64,000 nucleotides of DNA. It comes from Melanocharis versteri. Its lineage: Eukaryota > Chordata > Aves > Passeriformes > Melanocharitidae. Under the pieces are notes generated by a model. The model saw nothing but the letters and a program-made list of their open reading frames with translations. It was not told where the DNA came from and searched no databases. A program made the position numbers and the translations under genes. The stretch lies in NCBI GenBank assembly GCA_013397845.1, contig VZTG01003732.1, positions 557,176 through 621,175 on the forward strand, read 5' to 3'. Of this stretch, positions 36,233 to 47,602 are shown piece after piece (position 1 is the first letter of the stretch; every line of letters starts with the position of its first letter).

Positions 36233-37289
36233 GTTTAAGAGACTCTTTTTTTCTGGGGACTCATTCAGTCCCTTACCTGTAAGAACATTCTTCTCTCCTA
36301 CACTAACAGTTGAACACCACAGCCTGTGTTTTCCGCGTCACACCAAGAAACACTGACCCAGTAAAGCGGAAAAAAAAAAAAAGGTGCCTTAGAATGATTG
36401 AAGCTGAACATTATCTTTGTCTTGATCAAGGACAAAATGTAAATCTTCAGTGAAGGTGTGAATTCTTAGCAACAAACAGTGAGAAAAGCATTCAGGAGAT
36501 AAATGGAATTTATCTGACAGTGTAAGTTCAAACTAAAATCTAAAGTAATGCAGTGAACAATGTTTAACAAGATTTCAGTGACTCCTGGTGCCTTTATAAT
36601 CTGCCTAGCCTTTTGAAAATGTTTCCTTTATAAATGTTTATCCCAGCTGTCTAGTGAGATTAAGAGCTTTTCTCCTTGAGTTCCATGTTCGCCAACAGTT
36701 CAGGATTTATTTGCATTGGCAGTTCCTCTGGCATCAAAGGTGCGGTCACTGCCTCAGGCTGCCATCTTCAAGGGGTCATGCAGCTAATTCCCACAGAAAT
36801 AGCTGAGTCTTATCTCTCCATTTTGGGAGAGCTAAATCTCAATGCCGACGGAAGTGCACATTTGGTCAGTGGTCAGCCAGGTCTGTTGCCCTTTACAGTT
36901 TGTTCACACATTGTGTTTGAATCTTGACCTATAGAGCTGGTGGCCTTGCACAAGGTGCTTTCTGAGACTCCTCACAGCATCCACAGCTACTGCACAGGCT
37001 GGCAGATGTGTTGCAATCCCCAGGGAACCTGCATCCTTCTGGACTGGCAGGGGGACCCCTGAAATGCCTGAAGTAGCACAAGAGGTTTATATCTGAGTGG
37101 CCCAGGGGCTGGGAATTTCAAGGTCTGTTTAGACTTCCCTGACTGCATTAAGCAGCAGCATGATTCAGTTATGTAACCAGGAAATATAATGACACACTGA
37201 GAGACCGTAGTATGTCCTGACTATTTTCCAGCTGCTTCTCTGACAAAGGGGGCTCTTGTAGGTCATGTGCAAAGCAAAATCAGGATTTT
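36233..37289. other. Unique non-coding DNA
   Basis: Contains a 12-base A run at about 36370. The frame at 36676-36927 (plus, 83 codons) has no recognisable motif and is not called. Nothing else recognised. Confidence 0.45.
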
Positions 37290-37423
37290 ATCCCAACGTT
37301 GGATGCTTTCAAGATTTGGTTGGACATGGTGCTGGGCCATCTTGTCTAGACCATGATTTTGCCAAGAAAGGTTGACTCAGATGTTCATTGAGGTGCCTTT
37401 CAACCTGGCATTCTGCGATTCAG
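37290..37423 (+). mobile_element. CR1 LINE 3' end (variant subfamily)
   Basis: About 135 bp ending in a CR1 tail. 'GATGCTTTCAAGATTTGGTT', 'GGTGCTGGGCCATCTTGTCT' and 'CCTTTCAACCTGGCATTCTG' are the terminal blocks of a CR1 subfamily distinct from the copy at 1374, followed by the tail GCGATTCAG. 5'-truncated, as usual. Confidence 0.85.
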
Positions 37424-37438
37424 AATCAGTTCTGAAAT

Positions 37439-37480
37439 GTCCTTTTTACAAACTACTGTTTGTAAAGTCCTAAAAAGGAC
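37439..37480. repeat. Nested inverted repeat (hairpin)
   Basis: Inner arms TTTACAAAC (37445-37453) and GTTTGTAAA (37458-37466) flank a 4-base loop. Outer arms GTCCTTTTT (37439-37447) and AAAAAGGAC (37472-37480) are also perfect and share three T with the inner left arm. It lies 16 bases after the CR1 tail. Function unknown; possibly a replication slip. Confidence 0.7.
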
Positions 37481-37650
37481 TCCAAGGTCGGACATAAGCA
37501 TCACTTGCACAGGACACTGGAATTGAGTAAGAAAATTCAGGCTCAAATTATTGCCCGTTGTCCTCTCCTGCTGTGGCTGGACAGCTAGTGTTCAAGAATA
37601 AAACACTGTACACCAGAGTTTCACATAATCACTGGAATATCAAATCATAA

Positions 37651-37905
37651 TCAGAAATATAATCATAAAATTGTTTGGGTTGGAAGTAGTCTTTTAAAAA
37701 AATTGTAGTTAAACCCTCCTGCCATGGACAGGGACACCTTCCACTAGACCAGGTTGCTCAGAGCCCCAGCCAACCTGGCTGTGAACACTTCCAGGGAAAT
37801 GTTTCAGTTTCTCTGGGCAACCTGTGCCAGTGCCTCACCACCCTCAGCATAGAAAATTTCTTCCTTGTGTCCAAGCTAAATCTACTGTCTTTTTAATGTT
37901 GGGGA
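37651..37905 (-). mobile_element. CR1 LINE 3' end
   Basis: Complement of the CR1 terminus: decayed tail (TCAGAAATATAATCATAAAA), 'TTGTTTGGGTTGGAAGTAGT', 'ATGGACAGGGACACCTTCCA', 'CTAGACCAGGTTGCTCAGAG', 'TTCTCTGGGCAACCTGTGCC' and 'AGTGCCTCACCACCCTCAGC'. Same broad subfamily as the copies at 1374 and 42552, opposite orientation to its neighbour at 37290. Confidence 0.92.
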
Positions 37906-38419
37906 TAAGAAGCTTTTTTGTTCATGACTGGATGGATCTCTCTCTGAAGCAAATCCTTGGCTCAGGTATAAGGTATTGGATCAGGTGCTGAACTTGTGAG
38001 TTAAACAGATATACAGTCTCTTAAGTGGGATTGAACTAGATTATTGCAATCATTGCTCTGCTCTAGCTTTGATAGTGGGTAAGATCAATGCCATTATAGA
38101 GATTTTTAGCATTGCAGGTGGAAATTTGCCATGTAAATGCAAAATGAAATCAATTTCAATCATGTGCTTATGTGAAGACAGACACTTAAATGTCAAGGTT
38201 TGATGTTAGCAAGGTGGACAGGAAGACTACTCATGAGTATCACAGCAAAAATTGAATTTTAGCTCCCAACCACAAACACTAAAAAAAGTCTTTGACAATT
38301 CCAACAGCTTGGTAACTTGGAGCATAAATTGATTTATGACCTATATAAGAAGGGGATTCACTGGGGAAGGTTATCACAGCAAAACTATTAAAAGATTTAT
38401 TTTTCTTCCTCCAAAATTG

Positions 38420-38500
38420 GCGATGCTGTTTACTGTCATTGGGAAGCCAGGATTAGATGGACTTCTGGCTAGATCAGGACAGTAATTCTTCTATCAGGTA
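38420..38500 (+). mobile_element. 3' end of an old CR1/L3-type LINE
   Basis: 'TTGGCGATGCTGTTTACTGT', 'CAGGATTAGATGGACTTCTG' and 'GATCAGGACAGTAATTCTTC' follow the terminal pattern of old amniote CR1/L3 copies (GATACTGGGCTAGATGGACC...TCTGACCCAGTATGGCAATTCTTATG). It is much older than the bird CR1 copies on both sides and may be the same broad family as the relic at 20360-21595. Confidence 0.62.
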
Positions 38501-39282
38501 TTCAAGATAGAGAAATTTTCCTTAGGCTTTGGACAGAATTTAACTCCTTAAGCTGAAAATATGCTTCTTCTGTGTTATGAGTTAGAAATTGACTGTTCCC
38601 TTCAGAAATAAGACACTGGTGCATTAATCAATTCTGCTTTGTCAATGGCATTTTCAGGGTTAATGTTTTCTGAATACTCCACCTGGTAAATGACTTCTCC
38701 TACACTCAGCTCAAACTCAATTTTATTCCTTCAAGGTTTCAGTAATCGTATCACCAGGCAATAGCTGAGTTGAAGTTTCCTTTGAATCTGAAATTGTATA
38801 ATTGAACTTTTGAACTGAAATCCACCCGTCACTTTCTAGCCACACTCCTTGGTGAGAGATATTTTTCTTTAGTTTGATGATAGCTGATTACTAAATCCTT
38901 GGCTTTTTCTTTACTTTTAATGCACCACATGGTATATTTGTTTGTGATTTTGCCTCAATCACAGTAATCTATTATCCTTGGTACTACTCCTTGCATTTAC
39001 AACCCACCTTTCACTGCAGGCTTTCTGAGCACTTAAGAAGCATTAGGCTCAATAAGAGGTCTATAATGAAGATAAACAATTACATTGTTATATGTCTGGG
39101 GCAGAGACCGTAATTTTCCATATCTCACCAAAGCACCATGGAATGCTGAGCTGGTTGGCCTCTAGGCACTATTTCTCTAGACACTGTTGCTGTATAAGAA
39201 ACAATAATGTGCCAACATAAAATAGATGAGGAAACTGAGGCACTAGGAGCCACTACAGAAATTTTCAGAATCTGGACCTTGA
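38501..39282. other. Unique non-coding DNA
   Basis: About 780 bases. 'AAAATAGATGAGGAAACTGAGGC' at about 39219-39241 looks like the TACAGATGAGGAAACTGAGG block of MIR (minus strand), but it is too short to call by itself. Nothing else recognised. Confidence 0.4.
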
Positions 39283-39778
39283 CACAGAATCACAGAATCA
39301 CAGAATCACAGAATCACTAGATTGGAAGAGACCTTCAAGATCATGGAGTCCAACCTATGCCCTAACCTCAACTAAACCATGGCACCAAGCACCACATCCA
39401 ATCTCTTTTTGAACACATCCAGGGATGGTGACTCCACCACCTCCCCGGGTAGACCATTCCAGTACCTTACCACTCTTTCTGTAAAAAAATTTCTCCTAAT
39501 ATCCAACCTATATTTTCCTTACCGCAGCTTGAGACTGTGTCCTCTCATTCTGTCAGTTGCTGTCCGGAGAAAGAGACCAACCCCCACCTGACTACAACCA
39601 CCTTTCAGGAAGTTGTAGAGAGTGATAAGGTCACCTCTGAGTCTCCTTTTCTCCAGGCTGAACAACCCCAGCTCCCTCTGCCGTTCTTCATAGGGCTTGT
39701 GTTCCAAGCCCCTCACCAGCCTTGTTGCCCTCCTCTGGACATGCTCAAGCTTCTCAACATCCTTCCTGAACTGATTTC
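39283..39778 (-). mobile_element. CR1 LINE, C-terminal RT plus 3' end
   Basis: About 500 bp on the minus strand. The plus strand starts with the inverted tail, four units of CACAGAAT, then 'TCACTAGATTGGAAGAGACC' and 'AGTCCAACCTATGCCCTAAC'. It then reads back through the end of the CR1 frame to about 39778, where the homology stops by 5' truncation. The coding remnant is listed separately. It is the best-preserved CR1 in the window, from a subfamily I associate with Neoaves/songbirds. It differs from the copies at 1374, 37651 and 42552. Confidence 0.93.
39372..39778 (-). pseudogene. CR1 ORF2 C-terminal remnant, one in-frame stop
   Basis: Minus-strand translation from 39778 shows the typical CR1 C-terminal motifs VQRRATRLVRGLEHKPYEER, LGLFSLEKRRLRGDLI and LYNFLKGGC. 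A TAA at 39521-39519 interrupts it directly after the SLKLR motif. The same frame continues past the stop with the expected RLDIR, NFFTERVV, WNGLP and EVVESPSL motifs. It ends at a TAG at 39374-39372, 147 bases later, with no frameshift. The upstream catalytic RT and endonuclease domains are absent because of 5' truncation, so this copy cannot have moved on its own even before the stop. Confidence 0.88.
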
Positions 39779-42361
39779 TAAGGATTAAAGTCAACACATG
39801 TAAGGAGACAGAGCAGCATTTGGCATCCTGTATAGATACACTTTCTCTGCTCCCATAGTAGTGTCAAATAAGAAGGGCCTCTCTTAGCCTAGGACGATAT
39901 ATTGCTTTTAAACTATCTCTGCAACAGTTTTGTATCTGTTGTCTCACTTTTATTTTAGTTCATCAGTTTCCCTTGCCTGTCATTAGGAAGATCAGACACT
40001 CCTGTAAATTGAATAAACTATTTATCTCAGGTACACTATATTAAACCCTGATTTTGGTTTCCAGTCCTGTTAGGCACTGTGCTTAAGAAGAGATGTTTTT
40101 CTATCTAGATAGACCATAAAAATGTCTACTTACACAAGTAGGTTCAGATCTCCAAGCAGGGAGCAGGGGGAAGGTTGCCTGACTCACATTCAGGAACCCA
40201 GCCTGGTCTGTGTAGTTACTCACACAGACCAATATCAGAAAATCTTCCTCATGCTGCTTTGCAAATGCATTTCATTCTCAAGGAAGAAGAAACACAGAGA
40301 TCATGGGGAATTGGGGGTTAGGATCCAGGTGTAATCTCTGGCTGAGGGGATCAGTGCTAATAAATAATGCACTTTTTGTTGGTTATAAAAATATTCTGAG
40401 CTTATTTGTTTCAAAGCCTTTTCAAAAGACATCTTCAGCTATCACATGGTTTGCCAGGTTTTTCTCCTGGGTTATACCTGATATAGCACACTGAGCACAG
40501 GAGAGAGCTGAAAAACACTGATGATTTCAGCTTCTGCTTGGGGTGTTTTTTTAACACTGCCTGACTACCATTTATCCAAAAACTGTTCTTTACAACACAG
40601 CAATTATTGAAAATCTTCATCCACAAAGGTTTTGTGTATACGTAAGGGAGCATGATCAGTGGTTAGGTCACTCGTGAAGGAATCTGTTAATTACAGGACA
40701 GAGAGTTGACTGTGGAAGTAATGCCCTTGTATGAGTAGTTGTAGTCACAGAGCCCAGCTACAAATAGGCAGTGATGGAATGGAAGGGTAAAGGAACTACA
40801 GCCTCTTTAGAGGGAAAAAACATTCAAAACCAGCAGCAAAAGCATTTGCTTATCAACATGATGCTGCAAATTAAGTTAGCAATGCTTGCCCTGCTTTCCT
40901 TTTTGGATCTACAGCTGTCTTGTCTCACCATCTTCAAGAAAATGCATTCATTGTATGGGACTCAGTGAGACTGGTGAGCTCCAACCAGCCTCCTCTGACT
41001 TAGTCACTGGTTTGATGATGATGGTGGCTCACAGATGAGCGTTTTCTTTTGCTTATTTAAATTTACTTCAGTCAGATGGAAACCATGAAGTCATCTAAAT
41101 GAAGAGGAACTTTGCTGATTTCCCAGTGATGATTGCTTTGAATTTATACAGGTGCACTTAAAACTGTTATCTGGCTTCCTGCTGACTTTGGGGACAGCAG
41201 GTGATAAGAAATAAAAAAATCCAAACAAGCAAACCAACTAAAACCAAAACAAACCCCACCACCACCACCTAAGGAATGCAGCAGGTCACATTTTACTAGC
41301 CTTTTTAGGCCTCTAATATTTTTTGGGTAGTATTTGCAAATATGATCTCTTAAAACAGGACCTAATTTGGCTACTCAAGCCTTTCAACAAATCTTTCAGT
41401 ACTTTTCTTAGGGTCAGTGGAGAATGAGACTGCAGAGCACAAATGAACACATTCTCAGTCTCTCTTGGGAAAAGGCACATTCTAAGATTTCGGTCTTTGT
41501 GCCGTTTGTTTGTGCGTAGCACAACATAAAAAGAGCCTTGTTCCACTTGTAGTCCTTACATCTGTAGAAGGAGTAGCTAATCCCAATGATTCATTGCAAA
41601 CCATGTGTGCACCCATTTAAATATATGGGTGTGCAAATAAACTGTGGTGCCCTACTAAGATGTCAGAAATGGACTTGGTTGTCCTTCGAGAATGCAGCCT
41701 TTGGGAAATATTGCTCCATTGGAGCATCATCCTGACACTCCAACAGCTTTAAAAAATCTTCTTCCCTTTCTCATTATTATTAAATAGCACACTTTCCTCC
41801 CTTGATCAGGGAATAGCCCTCTACATCTGACTCCACCACCTTTCCGACTTCTGCACTACTGAAGGGCAGAACGGTGAGTTAACCATCTGTATTGGGAATT
41901 TTTCTTGCAGTTCATTGTGTCCATATTCTGTTCTTTTTATGAATATGAATGCCGTAGAATATCTGGGTCAATGATGTCTAAAGTTCTTTTGCTTGCATCT
42001 TTAATTGGCTAAACTTAAAACAGGGCCTTTTATGAACTTCTTTGGGCTGTATTGACAGCAATTTCTTTTAAAGAAAATGTCAGGGAATCTTGCTTTCAGG
42101 ATTATAGCACTTTATGTCTTATATGTGTCTTAAACCATTTTACTGGAATGGGGCTTGAAATCCACACACTACTCAAAATCTGAATGTTTGGATTTGTTTT
42201 CCACTTTGTTCCTCCTTGCCTGTGTTTTTAAACTTTTGAAAAAAGAAAAATTTTATGCTCTCTCTCTGGTACCATTTGAATTCATTTATAGACTGCTAAG
42301 ATCTCAGAGAGATTTACAATACTAATTAATTAACTTTCACATTTCCCTTGGGTTGTTGGTA
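39779..42361. other. Unique non-coding DNA
   Basis: About 2.6 kb with short overlapping frames and no motif. An A/C-rich low-complexity patch lies at 41210-41270 (CCACCACCACCACC included). No element or exon recognised. Confidence 0.45.
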
Positions 42362-42500
42362 AAGATTATTATCCCCATCTTACAGGGGTCACCAGTGCTC
42401 TCCTCTTATTCAACCTTGTGTAAATCAGCAATACCGCCACTAAAATCAATAGTCTTATACTGCAGTAGAATTGATATGAGTCAGGGAGGAATCTGGTCCA
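42362..42500. mobile_element. Old MIR/LINE tail remnants
   Basis: 'GATTATTATCCCCATCTTAC' near 42364 resembles MIR on the minus strand. It is followed by 'CCTTGTGTAAATCAGCAATA', 'CCACTAAAATCAATAGTCTT' and 'GGAATCTGGTCC'. These match the old amniote tail TTGTGTAAATCAG...CTCCACTGAAGTCAATGGAGTTACAC...GAATCTGGCCC in plus orientation. The two pieces may be separate insertions. Confidence 0.55.
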
Positions 42501-42551
42501 GAAAATGTACAGTCTGAGCTTAACGTGCTTAGTTACGTGTTTCCTTCATGG

Positions 42552-42960
42552 GACTTCAGTACCTGATGGGAGCCTACAAGAAGAATGGAGAGAAACTGTT
42601 TACAAGAGTGTGACAGGACAAGGGGAATGGATTCAGACTGAAAGAGGGTGGGCTTAGATTGTATATTAGAGAGAAATTCTTTACTGTGAGAGTGATGGTG
42701 CACTGGCACAGGTTGCCCAGAGAAGTTGTGGATGCCCCATTGCTGGAAATGTTCAAGGCCAGATTGGATGCAACTCTAAGCAACCTGGTCTAGTGGAAGG
42801 TGTCCTTGCCCAGGGCAGGGAGGTTGGAAATAGATGAGCTTTAAGGTGCCTTCCACCCAGACTATTCTATGATTCTATGATTCTATGATTCTGTGATTCT
42901 GTGATTCTATGATACTATGATTCTATGATTCTATCATTCTGTGATTCCATGATTCTATGA
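42552..42960 (+). mobile_element. CR1 LINE 3' end with long tail
   Basis: Starts in 'CTTCAGTACCTGATGGGAGC', then 'CACTGGCACAGGTTGCCCAG', 'AGAAGTTGTGGATGCCCCAT', 'AACCTGGTCTAGTGGAAGGT' and 'CCTTCCACCCAGACTATTCT'. It ends in about 12 copies of an 8-bp unit (42864-42959). CR1 tails usually have only two to four such units, so this one has expanded. Internal indels and stops; non-functional. Confidence 0.93.
42864..42959. repeat. (ATTCTATG)12 expanded CR1 tail
   Basis: Twelve units of 8 bp, mostly ATTCTATG with variants ATTCTGTG, ATACTATG, ATTCTATC and ATTCCATG. The variants show that the array expanded and then diverged. Confidence 0.93.
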
Positions 42961-43514
42961 CTTTGAGAGATGAATAGGGGGGAGGCTTTTGTGGGGGCTA
43001 TGATGGATGTGGTCTATCAAAGTCTGGAAGAACCCTGAGGGACACTCAGGTCCTGCAACACCCCTTAGGAACAGAGGCGCATTTAGCAGTCACACTTAAC
43101 AAAGATGCTCCAACCAGCTGTCTGCACACAGCTTGGGTACTTGCAAGCCTTCTAAAGGGTCCATGAGCTGAGATACGAGATCCACAAGCTGAGTGCAGAG
43201 AGGCAGAAGTGAAGCTGGCAGAGGAATTTTGTAGAAGCCTGGTCCCCTTCCAGGATTTCAGTGCTGTTTGTGCAGATGAGATCTGAGTGTGATCAGCCGG
43301 TGCCTACCCATAGTGATGGTGTGATTCACAGCCAGTGCAAATACAGCTTTGAGAACAGATGCCACCCTTTCCATTCATAACAGAGTACTTTGGCAGGCTC
43401 TGCCCTGGGATAAGAAGCACCTTCTCCGTGCCTGCAAGAAACAACAGTGTTGGCAAGGCGCATTTCTAATGGCTTTGTTAGTTTGGGAACAGACTGGTCA
43501 GTACTTTTCAGATC
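42961..43514. other. Unique non-coding DNA
   Basis: About 550 bases following the CR1 tail. No motif recognised. Confidence 0.45.
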
Positions 43515-43600
43515 TAAGTCCAAAATAACTTGTCCAAGGTCAGACAGCAGAACAAGAAATAAATATCGGCTCCCATATGTTGGCTCTTGCTTTTGGATTC
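43515..43600 (-). mobile_element. MIR fragment
   Basis: 'AATAACTTGTCCAAGGTCAG' and 'ACAGCAGAACAAGAAATAAA' match the complement of the MIR core (TAACTTGCCCAAGGTCACACAGC...GGGAATAGAACCC), followed by a decayed 'GGCTCTTGCTTTTGG'. Only the core remains. Confidence 0.55.
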
Positions 43601-44373
43601 GTTCCCTAAGTCTTTCATTTAATGTGCTTGGTCTTGAACTGTGCCTGGTGGTGGTTTGTTACTGGACTCTCCATAGCAGCTGTATTTATGGTGGCTCCAC
43701 AGGCACCTCTTGATCTGTCTCTCCCAGTGGAATTGTCTATCGGCAATTTTTATGTGCATCTTGATTTAGAATATGTATTACGAACTTTGTGAGCACTCTC
43801 TGGACAAAGACTTGTTTATGGTGCTCACGTCATTCTTAGTTCATAGTGTTTATGAGCCCAAGTCTCCCCGTTACTATATTACTTCGGAATAATATTGATC
43901 TTTTTCTCCTGTGTTCTAGCATTTTCCTAGCCATGAAGGAGACATACCAACTATCCAAGTCTTAACAATTTTCTCAAGAAGATATTTTGCACCTTTCTTC
44001 ACTAAATCTGGCAAGTACAATAAGGCAGTTCCTTCAATTCACATGCTGGACATGCATCTGGACATTTTATCTACTCCTTCCATTAAATTACTGTTGCTTT
44101 TGCCAGATTATATTGGTGCTATCTCTGACTGCTTGAAAGATAAGGATGGCAAATAAGATTAAAAATAAACACAATTATTTTTAAAAGCCCTTTGTGCATA
44201 CATAGTTTTTGAAATCTTGGTACAATTAAGCCCTCTTTTTCTTCAAAGAATTCCATCTGAGGCATATTATCATTGTTACATGAACTTTACTGAGGGCCAT
44301 TTCTTTTTTTCATGATGCGAGGTGCTGTATGAAGAAAGGAGAAAAGACATCTTGATAGACAGAGGGTGTATTT
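43601..44373. other. Unique non-coding DNA
   Basis: About 770 bases, AT-rich, nothing recognised. Confidence 0.45.
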
Positions 44374-44500
44374 TGATCCTTCTTTTACAGATGGGAAATT
44401 GAGGTAGGGATGGTCCCCAGATCGCCAGAAGACCTGAGGCAAGATAGAAATTGAGAGTGGTCTTGAGTCCCAGTCTAATACCTCAACCATTTGATGAGGC
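44374..44500 (-). mobile_element. MIR-like SINE
   Basis: 'CTTTTACAGATGGGAAATTG', 'AGGTAGGGATGGTCCCCAGA', 'AGTCCCAGTCTAATACCTCA' and 'ACCATTTGATGAGGC' follow the complement of MIR (TTTTACAGATGGGGAAACTGAGGC...GACTCCCAGTCCAGTGCTCTATCCAC). The central CAAGGTCACACAGC block is degraded. Good order of blocks, so fairly confident. Confidence 0.62.
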
Positions 44501-47186
44501 TCACAGCTGGGAATGGGAGATAAGGGCTTTGGTGGGCCTTGTGCAGGCTACATCCTTGCAGTTGGCATAACAGATGCTGCCACTTGTTTTATTGATGCAC
44601 ACAACTTGAAGGAATGAAGTGTAGTAATATTTTCTAATTCTTTCTCTCTACGGCTGCAGTTTCTCCACTGTCTTGCCTTTGTCTTTGTCAGCTGTTCTGC
44701 CTTTCTCATTGCTTGTCCACAGTCCATGGCTCTCCTTGTAATCTTTCCTTCTTGTTTCCTTGTAGAGGGATACATCTTGTAGTCCTTAGCCCACTGTGAC
44801 CCTGTGCTTCTGTACTGCAATAAATATCTAGGCAAAAAATATGACTTCTCTCTGATTATTTCATAATTAACATCACTACTCTCTTTGCTCATCACTGACA
44901 TTTTGATCCCTTTTCAGACAGCTCCTCCATCTGTAGCCTTAATCTCTTGTTGCTTGCTCCTTCTACTTTCTTCTGCTCTTAGTATTTCTACTCACAGTTC
45001 ACTCTGTCCGAGGGGAAACTGAGTTAAGGAGACATCAGTCTCTGCTACAGAGCCTGAAGGAGGAACAGCAGCAGGAGGGATTGTGCTGAAATGCACCATT
45101 TTAATGGGAAAAGGCAGTTCCCAATGTAGCAGGAGCAATGCAGGCACCTGCTTTTAAGGGCAGTGGTTCTACGATACAGTAAGTATCCCACAGCTTTTGA
45201 GGTTGCCTAAAGGTTGGCTTCCTATTTTATTTTACCCACTGACACTCTCTTAATTAATTTTCCAATTTTCCAGTCTCCTTTACTGCTCCCACTTAAGCAT
45301 GCCAACAAGGTTACTTTCCTGCACAATGAAAACCTCAGGCAAACCAATTCTCTGAAGTTCAGAGGATAAAATGAGGACTCTTCTGGGCTGGCCAAAATAA
45401 TTTTGGACAGTGCCCAGCACCATGGTGTCATAATCTGTCATTTTGGCTCCCGTGCAGTAGGTCTGTGGCTCCTTTCATCTAACTTTTAAGTATCAAAAAC
45501 TGGCCAGTGAAGGATGACCTACTCATCCTAGGCTTCCTTTGAGAGACAAGGCAAGTCCTCTTATCTGCTTTGGAAACCTGTCCACTCTTGGGATAAATCA
45601 TTATCTGGGACGTTCCCATTTTTTCAATATTGATGGATGCAGGTTTTGTGACTTCTTGGGTGATTATGGCAGACATAGACTTTCTGAAGTCTGTGATGGC
45701 CAAGGTATCAAGGTAGAGCAGGATCTAGGGCAGTAACAATTACAACAAAAATGGTGATACTATGTTAGGGATTGGAATAATTTGAAATTGGAAAGACCCT
45801 CAATAAAAAAATAGGAAAAAAAGACAAAGGAAAACAAGATAAAGTAAAACAAACACAAAATGTGGATCAGAGCCTGAGGAGGGGGAACACTAATGAGGTT
45901 TCACTGCACAGTGAAACCATTTCTTATAGATGGTCAGGGTTTGATAGTGCTCTGCTCAAGTCCCCTCTAGGTGTTAAGAGGCGCTATTTTGGGTAAATCA
46001 TTCAGGTGACAAGGCTTCTGGATGCATCATTAACGCTGTGTCGTGTGTGGTTCGTGAAAAGCTAAGCCCATACTAAGGCCTGGGAGAGAACTGAACTGTT
46101 AGGTAATTGAGAATTTTTATGTTATTTACAAAATATGGCAAAATCGAGAGAAGGTTTTACAGTGTGTATTAAGCTGTCTGGTGAAAAGAATGGCACTGCT
46201 GAAGCTGTGGTTATAACAGCTGCTACTCTGGAAAATACAAGGAAGACTGAGGAGACTGGAGCAAGCCAGGCTTCTAACAGGGTGCTCCTAACAGCCCCCT
46301 GCCCAAGCACACTCTGTAAGCTGTGGAAGCTTTATTACAGCTAGAGAGCAACCAAGAAACCTGTCTGGAAATAAGAAAAGGAAATGAGTGCAGCGACAAA
46401 TCTTGCACCAAGATGGAAATCTGAGGGGAGCTGTGAGCAGAGACACCGGGACAGCCTAGAAAGGAACCTTCATTTCTTTGCATAACATTCCTTCTAAATT
46501 AGCTGAGAGCTTTATATTCTGCTTTCTGAGAATAAATAATAAACTAGACCTATACTAGTTATCCCAAAAGCTCCAGCTCCTCAAGGCTAACTTTCCTTCA
46601 GACCTAATATAAAAGTTTGGACACATCTATACCATTCCTGGGCTTTGGAAGTTCTCTCATTCCCAGAATTGGAAGGCTGCATAGAGCCTGAGCTTCTTAG
46701 GGAGCAGTAGCTGAGCATGCCAAGGATCCCATAAATGATTTAATGTCACAGAAGGCCTGGCCCTGGCTCCCATACACAGCTGAGTTGCAAGGTGTAGCAA
46801 AAGTGATCTCGCTGGACTTACTGGAAAAGCAAATCCAAGTGGACAAGCGGCATCTTCCTTGAAGTATTAAATTGAAATATATAGTGGTGTTTGAGCAACT
46901 CTTGGGACATCTGAAGCCTGTGATGACTTTAGGAGATGCAAGAATAGCTCCTGTAAAGTAGAAGGATCAGTGAGGCCAATGCTGCCAAGTACTCCTTGGA
47001 AAGGATTTCTCACTGCCAAACCAGGGACCACCTTGGAGGAAACAGGCTGAGGTTTCAGATAACCACAAACTATCATCTGGTTCTGGGCAAATCCCAGATT
47101 TGTTTGTGTGAAGGGACAAAGAGGAACACAGAAAGGACAATAGGGAAGAAACAAAGCCACCCTGGAAAATATTAGCACCAAGGACC
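44501..47186. other. Unique non-coding DNA
   Basis: Contains a 117-codon minus frame (44548-44901) rich in Lys/Arg but without a recognisable family. I do not call it. An A-rich tract lies at 45805-45855. No element recognised. Confidence 0.42.
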
Positions 47187-47226
47187 TGAAAAAAAAAAGA
47201 AATAAAAAGAAAAGGAAAAAGAAAAG
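47187..47226. repeat. A-rich low-complexity tract
   Basis: Almost only A with scattered G and one T on the plus strand. No retrogene body is recognised to its left. Confidence 0.8.
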
Positions 47227-47563
47227 TAGTATTGTGGGCAGAACCTAGGAAAGTATTTAGAACTGTGAGCACCAGAGTTGTTCAGGGAAATGGTATGTTG
47301 TGTGCTAGTTTTGGGAAAAAACCCAGCCCAAAATATGAGTGCATGAATGGTATGTGATTCACCATCATTTTTGTTCTTAAGGGTTCAGCCCATGTGCCCT
47401 GAAATGTGAACTGCTTGAATAAAAAATAATATTCTCCGTTCTCTTGACGCAAGGCCTTGACAGAATGTGGTTCCTTCTGTTCCTGGCATGATCAAAAGGA
47501 GATTGAATGAAATGATGTGGCAACTGATAATTATAATTAATGATATACCAAGGCTTGGCAAGA
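47227..47563. other. Unique non-coding DNA
   Basis: Short interval between an A-rich and a T-rich tract. No repeat family or exon recognised, and no clear match between the two edges. Confidence 0.4.
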
Positions 47564-47602
47564 TTTTTTTTTCTTTTTTTCTTTTTTTCTTTTTTTTTTT
47601 TT
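47564..47602. repeat. T-rich (T7-8 C)n tract
   Basis: 39 bases of T broken by single C at regular spacing (about every 8-9 bases), ending in a run of 14 T. It could be an inverted poly-A tail, but no recognisable retroposed body lies to its right. Confidence 0.88.

Noticed and set aside
44548..44901. 117-codon minus-strand frame rich in Lys/Arg
   Set aside because: Considered as a possible nucleic-acid-binding or retroelement protein. No conserved block found.
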